From: Verrucomicrobiota bacterium
Lineage (GTDB): Bacteria > Verrucomicrobiota > Verrucomicrobiia > Opitutales > UBA953
NCBI GenBank assembly: GCA_014193315.1
Contig: BJHS01000010.1
Span: 16,573-80,572, forward strand
Direction of reading: 5' to 3'
DNA length: 64,000 nt
The position numbers and the translations under genes are program-made. Each line of letters starts with the position of its first letter. The stretch's first letter is position 1. The notes under the pieces are model-generated. The model was not told the origin of the DNA, searched no databases, and worked only from the letters and a program-made list of their open reading frames with translations. Shown one piece after another: positions 45,981-54,376 of this stretch.

Positions 45981-47167
45981 CCGCGGAAGACCGAGGCGGC
46001 GTCGACGCGCGACACCTTGATAATGCCGATGATGGCGGAGACGAAGCTGATGCCCAGCACGAGGACGAACGTCGCCCATAGGATCTGCGGGTACATCACG
46101 AAGGGTGGCATGCCCTTCTCAATCATCGCGCGCCCGATGCCCTGGGCCATCCCGGCACCGAGGCCGAAGCCGATGAGCCCAGCGGTAAAGGCCTGCACGA
46201 AGAGCATGCGGGCGATGACGCCCATGCCCGCGCCCATCGCCTTGATGGCCGCAAAATATTTCAGGTTCTCGAGCACGAAGGAGTAGAACGTCTGGCCCGA
46301 AATCGCGATACCGACGAACAGGCCGAGCAAGACAGCTGTGCCGAACGAGAAAGGGATGCCGGTGTTGGTCCAGAACCACCAGAAGGTATTGCGCGCCAGG
46401 CTCCGCTCACCCCAGTTCCAGATGACTGTGTCCGACGTCCAGGCCTTGAGACCCGTACCGCGTTCGATGCGATCGCAAAGCTCAGCCGGCGTCACGCCCT
46501 TCTGCGGCTCGACGAGCATGAAGCTGAGCGTGCGACGGGCACCGAGCGTGTAGCCCTTGGCGCGATCATAGGTGGTGTAGACGAACGGTCCGCCGGTGAA
46601 GGCCCGCCTCACTTTGCAGATACCGACGATGCGGGCCTGGATGTCGTTGACCTCGAACGTATCGCCGACCTTCAGCGGCATGGAGCGCGGCTTGCCGTCA
46701 GGCCCGACGGTCATGCGACCCATCAGCGCGGCCCCCCACTCGTCGACGATCACCGTGTCCGGCAAGCGGAGGTCCTCGATGCGCCCCTGCGTCAGGATGG
46801 CGGGCGCCCCGGCAAAGGTGTCGGCATCGATGCCGACGAGCGTGATCAGCTTGAAGTTACCATCCTGCATGCGCGCCTGGACGAAGGAGGTGTGGAGCGG
46901 GGCCGCCCAGGCGACGCCATCGACCGAGCGCACGCGACCGAGGTCGGTGTCCCGGAGGGGCTTGGCGTCGTTGACCTGCTCGACCATCGGGTCGCTGACC
47001 CAGACCTGCGCCCGGATGTTGACCATGGGCGTGTAGGTCCAGCTCATAATCCCGAAGAAGACGGAGCTCTGCTGGGCCATCAACAGCGCCGAGAACGCCA
47101 ACCCACACAGGAGCATCGCGAGCTTGGCGCGGTCTCCAAAGAGCATGTTGAGGGCGAGGCGGTACAT
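45977..47167 (-). CDS. ABC exporter permease, FtsX/DevC-like
   Basis: About 396 residues from M-Y-R-L-A-L-N-M-L-F-G-D-R-A-K. A GTG six codons upstream (47185) directly abuts the SD-like GGGAG, so the ATG is preferred although its SD-like GGAGGTGA is ~14 nt away. One N-terminal membrane helix, a ~230-residue periplasmic domain and three C-terminal helices forming the FtsX domain (S-F-V-L-E-N-L-K-Y-F-A-A-I-K-A-M-G-A). This topology couples cytoplasmic ATP hydrolysis to export without moving substrate through the helices. Confidence 0.92.
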   Translation of the reverse strand: MYRLALNMLFGDRAKLAMLLCGLAFSALLMAQQSSVFFGIMSWTYTPMVNIRAQVWVSDPMVEQVNDAKPLRDTDLGRVRSVDGVAWAAPLHTSFVQARMQDGNFKLITLVGIDADTFAGAPAILTQGRIEDLRLPDTVIVDEWGAALMGRMTVGPDGKPRSMPLKVGDTFEVNDIQARIVGICKVRRAFTGGPFVYTTYDRAKGYTLGARRTLSFMLVEPQKGVTPAELCDRIERGTGLKAWTSDTVIWNWGERSLARNTFWWFWTNTGIPFSFGTAVLLGLFVGIAISGQTFYSFVLENLKYFAAIKAMGAGMGVIARMLFVQAFTAGLIGFGLGAGMAQGIGRAMIEKGMPPFVMYPQILWATFVLVLGISFVSAIIGIIKVSRVDAASVFRG

Positions 47168-47218
47168 CGGGAGACTGCTAGTCACCTCCCATCAAGTCGG
47201 CGGTCAACGGGAAGTCAA

Positions 47219-47243
47219 ACGGCCCGGAGGGTGTCCGGGCCGT
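47219..47243 (-). terminator. Likely terminator after the 130-aa membrane protein gene
   Basis: Perfect 10-bp stem ACGGCCCGGA/TCCGGGCCGT with a 5-nt loop, 25 bp past the stop; the minus-strand tail GTTTGACTTC is only moderately T-rich. Confidence 0.7.
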
Positions 47244-47268
47244 CGTGACCTGACCGGAGCGGGGCGGC

Positions 47269-47661
47269 TTACTTGGTGATGACTTCAACCGTGGCGGGCA
47301 GCTTGACGAAGTTCAGCTTGAACCACGCCGGCCCCCAGGAAGCGTTGACGGCCCAGGCAGCGACCAGGAGGACGAGGGCGATCGAGAAGCAGCGGACGAC
47401 CTTGGCCCTGTCCTCGCTCTTGGCCGCGGCGTGGAGAAGGCCCACCGCGCCGAGGGCGAGAATCGGGTGGAACCACGAGATCGGCCGGACCGTCTGGAAG
47501 AAGGCGATCAGACCGACGACAAGGTTGATGTCGACCAAGACCGCCACGATGCGCTGGAGGGCCGGCTTGGGGCCCTTGGTCAAGGCGACGAGGATGACGA
47601 GCAGGACGAGGACGAGGAGCAGGGTGCCATAATGCTTATGCGCGGCGAGGAGCGGGTTCAT
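47269..47661 (-). CDS. Four-helix membrane protein, 130 aa
   Basis: Hydrophobic helices at about 12-29, 38-57, 63-80 and 88-108, short loops, and a soluble C-terminal end. The N-terminus M-N-P-L-L-A-A-H-K-H-Y carries several His residues. The arrangement resembles small four-helix membrane proteins of unknown function; no family assigned. Own terminator downstream; 50 bp after the aquaporin gene. Confidence 0.72.
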   Translation of the reverse strand: MNPLLAAHKHYGTLLLVLVLLVILVALTKGPKPALQRIVAVLVDINLVVGLIAFFQTVRPISWFHPILALGAVGLLHAAAKSEDRAKVVRCFSIALVLLVAAWAVNASWGPAWFKLNFVKLPATVEVITK

Positions 47662-47711
47662 ACCGCCACCTTGATTCTGGCCCGGCCCGATTCAAGCCCT
47701 CCCTTGAGATT

Positions 47712-48410
47712 TCAGCGTTCCTCGGGGAAGAGGCCGCGGAAAGTAAACGCGGCGGCCGCCGCGGCCGTCAATTGCAAGCCAACCATGCAAAGGTAGCGCG
47801 GAGCGAACTTGCCGACGAACGCGAGCTCGGCCTTGAGGACATCGACCTGCTTGCCCTCGGCGGTGAAGGCCGCGAAGACGTCGCGCAGGGTGACCGCCAG
47901 CGTGACCGCAGGGTTGAAGGTCGGGGCTTGGCGCTCAAACATGGCGGCAGCTCCATACACGGCCAGGGCGATGGCGAACCCGAAGTAACCATTGCCGGCC
48001 GTCCGGCGCGAAGTCGCCACCATGAGAATCACGAAGGCCATGAAGTAGGTGCCGAGGAACTCGGCCACTCCCTCGGTGAACGCCCCTTGAAAGACCGGGT
48101 CGTCGACGGCGCGGGCGGCAGCCGCGGTCCGCTCCGGGTCATGACCGACGAGTAGTCCGGCGAAGGTGGCCGCGACCAAAGCGGCCAGCAACTGGACGAG
48201 GACATAGGCGACGCCGGCCAGCCAGCCATGGCGACCACGGGTGCACCAAGCCAACGTCGACGCCGGGTTAAAATGGGCCCCGGAAATCGCGCCGGCCATG
48301 TAGATGAGGGCGCACAGGACCCCGGCGATGACGAGTGGGTCGGTGGTCAGGCCGGCGGCCAGGCAAAGGAAGAAGGTGCCGAAGGCCTCGAGGCAGAGCT
48401 TGTTGCGCAT
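47712..48410 (-). CDS. Aquaporin (MIP family channel)
   Basis: 232 residues with six helices and both half-helix motifs: S-G-A-H-F-N-P-A (first NPA) and F-N-P-A-V-T-L (second NPA). The opening E-A-F-G-T-F-F-L-C and E-F-L-G-T-Y-F-M-A are the repeat starts. Both NPA boxes are complete. Water versus glycerol selectivity cannot be decided without aligning the aromatic/arginine residues; after the second NPA there is no Asp of the glycerol type, favouring a water channel. Confidence 0.92.
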   Translation of the reverse strand: MRNKLCLEAFGTFFLCLAAGLTTDPLVIAGVLCALIYMAGAISGAHFNPASTLAWCTRGRHGWLAGVAYVLVQLLAALVAATFAGLLVGHDPERTAAAARAVDDPVFQGAFTEGVAEFLGTYFMAFVILMVATSRRTAGNGYFGFAIALAVYGAAAMFERQAPTFNPAVTLAVTLRDVFAAFTAEGKQVDVLKAELAFVGKFAPRYLCMVGLQLTAAAAAAFTFRGLFPEER

Positions 48411-48458
48411 GGGGCTACTGTCGGCGGCGGGTGGGCGACCTCAAGCGTGGAGTCGGCC

Positions 48459-49616
48459 TCAGCGGCCCCGCTGGCTCAGCCAGTTCTCGGAGAAAGTGGC
48501 GATCTCCTCAAAGGAAGGCAGCCGGCGAGAGCGTTGCCGCATGTCCTTGGCGACCTCCTCCTGTTGCGCCAACAACTCCTTGAAGGTCTCGTACAACGGG
48601 GTCTTTTTGTTCTTGTCGTCGATCAGCCAGAAACCGAGCTGTTTCCCGTCCTTCACCACGTTGTTATAAAGTTGCCAATACAGGACGAGCGCCGGTCGCC
48701 AGGAGAGGAACTTGGCGAGGATCTCGCGGTTCTTCTGCTCGTGGACCTTGCCGTCGGCGCCGCAGGCCGTCCAGGAGAGGCCGCACTCGCCGATGAAGAC
48801 GCGCCGCGGCGGCAAGCCCGCCTTCGGCGGTAGCTGTTGATTCGCGTAATCGAGCGCCGCGCGCACCATCTCGGCCGGCTGCAGCTGCACGTCGTACGCG
48901 GAGTAGGAGAGAAAATCGACGTTGGTCTTGGGGATGACGGCGTTGATCATACGTTGCTTCCCACCCTTGAAGGCGTCCATCACCCGGTTGACCTCCGCGT
49001 AGGTGTAGACGCGACAGCGGGTATAGGGCACCTCGCGGCGCGCGTCATCGACCGCTTCCTGGCGGACGTTAAGCCACTCGATCATCGCGGCGGCCGCCTT
49101 GGCGTCGAACTCGCCGTTCGGGTCCATGTTGGGCAACAAGGCCCAGTCGCCCTCCCAGTGCCCGATGAAGAACGTCTTCCCCGTGGTGTCGCGCCGGGTC
49201 AGGAGATCCTTCGCAAACAGGTAGGTGGCGTTGTACTCCTTGCGGCGGAGTTCCGGCGTCATCCCCTGCTTCCATTCGTTGCCGGTGCGGAACCAGAGCA
49301 AGTAGTGGGTGAAGGGCATGCCAATGAGCTCGGTGAACTGGGGGGGCGGCGGGACTTGGATTTTGAGGATGCGCGAACCCAGCTTGGCGATCTCGCGGGC
49401 ACCCTCGACCGTCGGGTCTTCCTTGGTGAACTTATAGGCCGGGCCGATGATCTGGGTGCCGACGACCTGGGCGAAGGCGTTGGGCATCTGCGGGACCGCC
49501 GGCAAATCCGGAGCTTCGAGAATCAACCCACCGGTCTTCTTCTTCTGGGCCGCCAAGGGCTGGACAAGCAAGCAGGCGAACAAGACGCCTAGCAGATGAC
49601 GGGGGAAAAGTCTCAT
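48459..49616 (-). CDS. Secreted (beta/alpha)-barrel protein, possible glycoside hydrolase
   Basis: 385 residues from M-R-L-F-P-R-H. Signal peptide (~1-23, ending P-L-A-A-Q). Barrel-like signs: S-R-I-L-K-I-Q-V near residue 83, G-H-W-E-G-D-W with an acidic residue, D-F-L-S-Y-S-A-Y-D, F-I-G-E-C-G-L-S-W (a Glu position typical of strand 7 nucleophiles) and L-V-L-Y-W-Q-L-Y-N-N. I do not recognise a numbered GH family. It is located in the envelope or outside; the substrate is unknown. Confidence 0.72.
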   Translation of the reverse strand: MRLFPRHLLGVLFACLLVQPLAAQKKKTGGLILEAPDLPAVPQMPNAFAQVVGTQIIGPAYKFTKEDPTVEGAREIAKLGSRILKIQVPPPPQFTELIGMPFTHYLLWFRTGNEWKQGMTPELRRKEYNATYLFAKDLLTRRDTTGKTFFIGHWEGDWALLPNMDPNGEFDAKAAAAMIEWLNVRQEAVDDARREVPYTRCRVYTYAEVNRVMDAFKGGKQRMINAVIPKTNVDFLSYSAYDVQLQPAEMVRAALDYANQQLPPKAGLPPRRVFIGECGLSWTACGADGKVHEQKNREILAKFLSWRPALVLYWQLYNNVVKDGKQLGFWLIDDKNKKTPLYETFKELLAQQEEVAKDMRQRSRRLPSFEEIATFSENWLSQRGR

Positions 49617-49691
49617 GCGGTGAACCCTAGGGGGCGGGACTTGAATTGTCCAGCGACACGCCGCCTCCTCAAGCCCGTTCCCACCCAAACC

Positions 49692-50150
49692 ATGAAACCA
49701 ACCTCCTCCCTCCTGGCGCTCGCCTTCCTAGCGTCGCTCCTCCCCTCCCCCGCCCACGGCGCGGAAAAATCCCCCGAGCCGGCGACGGCGACGACCGAAG
49801 ACCGGGAGCACGCCCGACTCGTGTCGGCCCGCAAGCAGGCCAACGAGTTGCCCGAGGTGCTAGCCGCGCATCAGCAGGCGAAGGCCGACCGTGCCCAGGC
49901 GCAAAAAGCCCAGACCGAATACCAGACCGCCAACAAACGCGCGCTGGCGTCCGAAGAGGCCTATCGCAAGGCCTTGGAGGCCGGGCTCACCAAGGTCGAC
50001 CCGGAAGCCCCCGCGCTCTTGGAGAAGGAGAAAGCCGCCTTCCGCGAGCGGATGGTCAAAGCGCGGGAGCTGCGCAAAGCTCAGGTGACCCCGCGGCGCG
50101 CAGCGACGGAAGAGCCCGATGAGCGCGACGACGACGAGGCGGCCCGCTAA
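49692..50150 (+). CDS. Secreted coiled-coil protein, 152 aa
   Basis: From the ATG M-K-P-T-S-S. Signal peptide (~1-23, cleaved near A-H-G-A), then an almost wholly helical, highly charged Ala/Lys/Glu/Gln stretch with heptad patterns (~45-130) and an acidic-basic tail. Not recognised. Divergent from the secreted barrel gene by 75 bp; the 3' end is 9 bp from the convergent PLP enzyme gene. Confidence 0.7.
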   Translation: MKPTSSLLALAFLASLLPSPAHGAEKSPEPATATTEDREHARLVSARKQANELPEVLAAHQQAKADRAQAQKAQTEYQTANKRALASEEAYRKALEAGLTKVDPEAPALLEKEKAAFRERMVKARELRKAQVTPRRAATEEPDERDDDEAAR

Positions 50151-50159
50151 CCTCGGGCG

Positions 50160-51614
50160 TCACGCCAGCGCCTCGGCGAAGGCGCTCCAGATCTCCTCCA
50201 TCGGCTCGGTCCCGACCGAGATGCGGAGGAGGTCTGGGTCGAGGCCGGCCGCGCGAATCTGCGCCCTGCCCGCCTCGCTCGTCACTTCCTCGAAATGCGC
50301 GAGCCAGAGGAACGGCGCCGCTAAGGTGTAGCGCAGGCCGAAGCTCGGGCCCTTGGCCACCGCGAGACGATCGTAGACCCGACGCAGGTCGCCCCGGAGC
50401 TCCACGGTGATGAGCGCGCCGGCGCCCGCACCCGGCCGCAAGAGACGGCGATAGGCGGCGGCGGTCGGGCCTTGGTCGGCCGTGCGCACGCGGGCGACGG
50501 CCGGATGCGCGGCGAGACGGCGCGCGATCTCGGCCGCGGTCGCGGAAAGCCGGGCGGTGACTTCGGCCATGCGGCCGATCTGCGCGGCGAGCGCGGCGAG
50601 GTCGGGGGCCGGCAGCGGGTCGTGGTGGCGGCGCGCGAAGGCGAGCAACGCGTCCGCCTCCGGGCGCGTCGGGTTAACGGCGAGCAGGCCAGCCATGACA
50701 TCGCCTTCGGAGCTGGCGTATTTCGTCAAACTCGAGACGAGGATGTCAGCGAAAGGCAGGACGTCGACGGAAGCGAGGCCGACGCTGCTCGGGTCGAGCA
50801 GTAGCTTCGCGCCATGCCGATCGCAGAGCGCGCGGAGTGCGGGGATGTCCGCGGTCTCGAGCTGCGGGTTGTTCGGGACCTCGGTGAAGACGCCCACCAC
50901 GGTCCCGGTGGCGAGGAGACGTTCGACGGCGGCGAGGTCGCGGACATCCGGGACAAAATGATGTCGGGCGGCCCGCGCCTTCTCGAAGAGACGAGCGGAG
51001 TCGACGTAGAGCCAACCGAGCTGGATCCACGCGGAACGGCCCCGGGGGCGTTGGAGGGCGTCGATCGCCGCAATGCCCGCCGCGACCGCGTTCATACCGG
51101 ACGTCGCGAGGAGGGTGTCGGCCGGCGCGACGCCCGCGAGGAGCGGCGCCAACGTCGCGCGAATCGCCGCGAGTGCGGCGGTCCCATCGGGCGGGGCGTG
51201 GCCCGCCAGCCAGGCTTCCGCTTGGCGCGACGAGATGAGCGTGCCCGTGTGCTGCACCATCTTCGCCAGGCGGAGGGCCGCCTCGCCCGGTGGCGTCGCG
51301 ACGAGGCACCAATCGCCCACCCGGTCGACCGAGGTGAGCGTAGCGCCGACGTGTTCAGCGAGCCGGCGCGCGCTCGCCTCGGAGACCAACGGGAAAAGTT
51401 CGCCCGTTCGACCGAGCCGGCGCGCGGCTTCCTCGGCGGCGCGGGTGACGAGCGCGTTGCGGACGAAGCGCGGGTAGCCGGCGCGCAGAAGTTTCCAGAC
51501 GCGCGCCTCCTTACGCTCGTAGCTCTCGACGTCCGCGAGCGTCGGTAGGCAGACGACGGTCGCATGCGGCGAGTCGGGCACCGTGGCGCCCAAGGCTGGC
51601 GAAAGAATCGGCAC
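50160..51614 (-). CDS. Cys/Met-metabolism PLP-dependent enzyme (cystathionine gamma-synthase-like)
   Basis: 484 residues from a GTG 2 bp after the lysA stop. The PLP-binding Lys298 is in S-S-L-T-K-Y, preceded by E-V-P-N-N-P-Q-L and L-L-L-D-P-S-S-V-G. Overall it fits the trans-sulfuration family, but the Asp-aligned strand reads L-L-D-P-S, the loop after Lys is A-S-S-E-G-D-V-M-A-G, and there is an extra ~100-residue N-terminal domain (typical members have ~390 residues). A role in methionine or cysteine formation is likely; the exact reaction is undefined. Confidence 0.82.
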   Translation of the reverse strand: MPILSPALGATVPDSPHATVVCLPTLADVESYERKEARVWKLLRAGYPRFVRNALVTRAAEEAARRLGRTGELFPLVSEASARRLAEHVGATLTSVDRVGDWCLVATPPGEAALRLAKMVQHTGTLISSRQAEAWLAGHAPPDGTAALAAIRATLAPLLAGVAPADTLLATSGMNAVAAGIAAIDALQRPRGRSAWIQLGWLYVDSARLFEKARAARHHFVPDVRDLAAVERLLATGTVVGVFTEVPNNPQLETADIPALRALCDRHGAKLLLDPSSVGLASVDVLPFADILVSSLTKYASSEGDVMAGLLAVNPTRPEADALLAFARRHHDPLPAPDLAALAAQIGRMAEVTARLSATAAEIARRLAAHPAVARVRTADQGPTAAAYRRLLRPGAGAGALITVELRGDLRRVYDRLAVAKGPSFGLRYTLAAPFLWLAHFEEVTSEAGRAQIRAAGLDPDLLRISVGTEPMEEIWSAFAEALA

Positions 51615-51616
51615 GA

Positions 51617-52873
51617 TCAGAGACCTTCGGCCGGCTGCTCGTTCTGCAGGATCTGTTCGAGCGACTGGCGGCGGCGGATCAACGTGAACTGACCATCGCG
51701 ACGCAGGAGGACTTCCGGCGCCTCGGGGAAGGAATTGTAATTCTTCGTGCTCATGCCAGCGCAATACGCCCCGGCTCCGCCGATGACGCAAAGGTCCCCG
51801 GTCGTGGCGGCGGGCAGCGGGCGGGCCGCGAGCGTCTCCGGTTCGCCGGGCGCGCAGCTGATCAGGTCGCCGGATTCGCAGCAGTGTCCGACGATGACGT
51901 AATCGCGCGTGGCGCCGGTGGGCTTCGCCGGGTAGAGATGGACCGGGTGCTGGGAGCCGTAGAGCGAAGGCCGCAGGATCTCGGTCATACCCGAGTCGAG
52001 CTTGAGGAAGTCGCGGACACCGGTGGAGACGATGTCTTGGACGCGGGAAAGCACCGCGCCGGCGTTGGCGACGAGGAAGGTGCCCGGCTCGATCTCCAAG
52101 CGCAGCTTCCGGCCATCGGCGGCGGCGAACCGCTCGAAGGCGACCTTGACCGGGGCGCCGACGACCTGCGGGTCCGTGCCCTTCTCCGTCGCGACCCGCG
52201 CGACCTTGTAGCCACCCCCGAGGTTGAGGGTCTGCACGGTCGGGAAGCGGCTGACGAGCGCGAGGCTCGCCGCGGAAACTTCCTGCCAGACGACCGGGTC
52301 GCTGCCGGAACCGATGTGCGTGTGGATCCGGACGACCTTGAGGCCATGTTGCTTCACGATGGCCTGGGCCTGGTCGGCCCACTCGTGCCAGATGCCGAAG
52401 GAGGAGTCCGGGCCGCCGACGTTGGTCTTGCCGGTCCCGCCCGAGCCGCGGCCAGGGTTGAAACGCAGGCCGACCTCGTGGCCGGGCAGCGCTTGACCGA
52501 TCCGTTCCAACTGGAGGAGGGAACAGGCGTTGACGTGCACGCCCTTCTTAAGAAGGGGCACAAAGTCCTCGGGGAGCTCCTGGGAGGAGAGGGAGATGCG
52601 GTCGGCCGGGACGCCGGCGAGCATCGCCCGGCGGATCTCCCAGCCAGAACTGGCGTCGAAATGGAGGCCTTTATGGGCGAAGATCTTCAAGACCGAGGCG
52701 TTGGGGCAGGCCTTCATGGCGAAACGGACCGTCAGACCGAAGGCGTTCGGGAAGGCCAGCATGGCATCGGCCTGGGCCTCGAGGGTGGCCTGATCGTAGA
52801 CATAGCAGGGGGTGCCATGGGCGGCGGCGATCTGCCGGGCCGAATCAGGAAGAAGGAAGCGGTGATTTTCCAC
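51617..52873 (-). CDS. lysA: Diaminopimelate decarboxylase
   Basis: 418 residues from a GTG ([10 protein letters not shown]). Fold III PLP enzyme: [11 protein letters not shown] Lys54 in F-A-M-K-A-C (more usual Y-A-V-K-A-N), H-T-H-I-G-S-G near 160, G-G-G-Y-K, E-P-G-T-F and the C-terminal C-C-E-S-G-D-L active-site Cys motif. It makes lysine from meso-diaminopimelate. The start is uncertain because the region upstream has no clear SD; longer frames run antisense into mnmE. Confidence 0.88.
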   Translation of the reverse strand: MENHRFLLPDSARQIAAAHGTPCYVYDQATLEAQADAMLAFPNAFGLTVRFAMKACPNASVLKIFAHKGLHFDASSGWEIRRAMLAGVPADRISLSSQELPEDFVPLLKKGVHVNACSLLQLERIGQALPGHEVGLRFNPGRGSGGTGKTNVGGPDSSFGIWHEWADQAQAIVKQHGLKVVRIHTHIGSGSDPVVWQEVSAASLALVSRFPTVQTLNLGGGYKVARVATEKGTDPQVVGAPVKVAFERFAAADGRKLRLEIEPGTFLVANAGAVLSRVQDIVSTGVRDFLKLDSGMTEILRPSLYGSQHPVHLYPAKPTGATRDYVIVGHCCESGDLISCAPGEPETLAARPLPAATTGDLCVIGGAGAYCAGMSTKNYNSFPEAPEVLLRRDGQFTLIRRRQSLEQILQNEQPAEGL

Positions 52874-52994
52874 GGGAGTGTCGAAGGCGGACTGTGGCAG
52901 GCCCGCCCTGCCCTTCCAGCCTTTTTGCTGACAGATGACACCGCTTGCCTCCCCTCCCCTCGCCCCTTGGGATGACCTCGGCTCCCGCCCTCTT

Positions 52995-54353
52995 ATGTCC
53001 GCCACCGAGACCATCGTCGCCGCTGCGACCCCCGCCGGCCGCTCGGCCCTGGCCGTCGTGCGCATCGACGGACCTCTCGCTGCGGTCATGGCCACCGCCG
53101 CGCTCAGCCGGAAGACCCCGCTGGCGGAGAAGACCTCGACCCTCGGCATCTGGCGCAGCCGAGCCGGCGAACCCATCGACCAAGTCGTCGCCGTGCTCTG
53201 GCCGGCCGGCCGCTCCTTCACCGGCAACGACTCGCTGGAGATCACCTGCCACGGCAACCCGCTGCTCGTGCGCCGCCTCACCGAGGATTGCCTCGCGCGC
53301 GGCGGGCGGCTCGCGGAGCCCGGCGAGTTCACGCGGCGGTCGTACCTCTCCGGCCGGATCGACCTCACGCAAGCCGAAGCCGTCGCCGACCTGATCCACG
53401 CGAGCTCCGAGCGAGCGCTCGCCGCCGCGCGCCGCCTGCTCGCCGGCGAACTCGGCCGGCACGTCGCCCGCTGGACCGACCGCACGCTGCAGGTCCTCGC
53501 CGAGCTTGAGGCCCACATCGATTTTCCCGAGGAAGACCTGCCTGCGGAGGACCCGCTGGGACCAGCGGCCCGCTTGGTCGAACTAGCGTCAGAACTTTCC
53601 GCTTACGCCCGCACCGCGCGGCATGACGGCGCCTTGCGCACCGGCCTGCGCGTGGCCGTCGTGGGCGCGCCGAACGCCGGTAAGTCGAGCCTGCTCAACG
53701 TGCTCGCCGGCGCCGAGCGCGCGCTCGTGAGCCCCGAAGCGGGCACGACGCGCGACTACTTGGAGGCGCCCGTCGCCGGGCTGCCGCTGGCCGTCACCGC
53801 GATCGATACCGCCGGGTTGCGCGAGGGCGGTTCGGCGCTCGAGAACCTCGGCATGGCGCGCTCGCTCGAGCAAGCGCGCGGCGCGCACCTGCTCCTGCTC
53901 GTCGTCGACGCTTCGGCCGAGCCCCCGGCCCTGCCCGCCGAACTCGTCGCGCTGCTCGACCCCGCGCGCACGCTCGTCGTCGCGAACAAGTCGGACCTGC
54001 CCGCACACCCCGCGCAAAAAAACTGCCTGCCGACCATCGCGAAACTTTCGGCCTGCCTCTTGGACGGACGCGACGCCGAAGCGCTCCGTGCGAAGCTCGG
54101 TGAATTCCTTGTCGCCCAGGCGATCGCCCCGGGCGCCGAAGACCTCGTGGTCAGCGTCCGCCATGCCGAGGCCATGGCCCGGGCGGCGACCGCTCTGACG
54201 GAAGCGGTCGGCCACCTCCAGCCCCCCATCCAGACCGAGCTAGCGGCCGCCCAGGGCCGGGCCGCCCTGGACGCCCTGGGGGAAATCGTCGGCCGCATCG
54301 ATAATGAGCGTATGCTGGACAAGCTCTTCGCTTCCTTCTGCATAGGTAAGTGA
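52995..54353 (+). CDS. mnmE: tRNA modification GTPase MnmE
   Basis: 452 residues from [12 protein letters not shown]-terminal THF-binding domain (~1-120), helical domain split around a Ras-like G domain with G-A-P-N-A-G-K-S-S and D-T-A-G-L, and the C-terminal C-I-G-K motif. With MnmG it installs 5-carboxymethylaminomethyl groups on U34 of tRNAs. The mnmG ATG follows 24 bp after the stop. An ATG 20 codons upstream exists but gives a non-homologous N-terminus. Confidence 0.96.
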   Translation: MSATETIVAAATPAGRSALAVVRIDGPLAAVMATAALSRKTPLAEKTSTLGIWRSRAGEPIDQVVAVLWPAGRSFTGNDSLEITCHGNPLLVRRLTEDCLARGGRLAEPGEFTRRSYLSGRIDLTQAEAVADLIHASSERALAAARRLLAGELGRHVARWTDRTLQVLAELEAHIDFPEEDLPAEDPLGPAARLVELASELSAYARTARHDGALRTGLRVAVVGAPNAGKSSLLNVLAGAERALVSPEAGTTRDYLEAPVAGLPLAVTAIDTAGLREGGSALENLGMARSLEQARGAHLLLLVVDASAEPPALPAELVALLDPARTLVVANKSDLPAHPAQKNCLPTIAKLSACLLDGRDAEALRAKLGEFLVAQAIAPGAEDLVVSVRHAEAMARAATALTEAVGHLQPPIQTELAAAQGRAALDALGEIVGRIDNERMLDKLFASFCIGK

Positions 54354-54376
54354 TTCCCTCTGGTGAGGGAGTGCCT

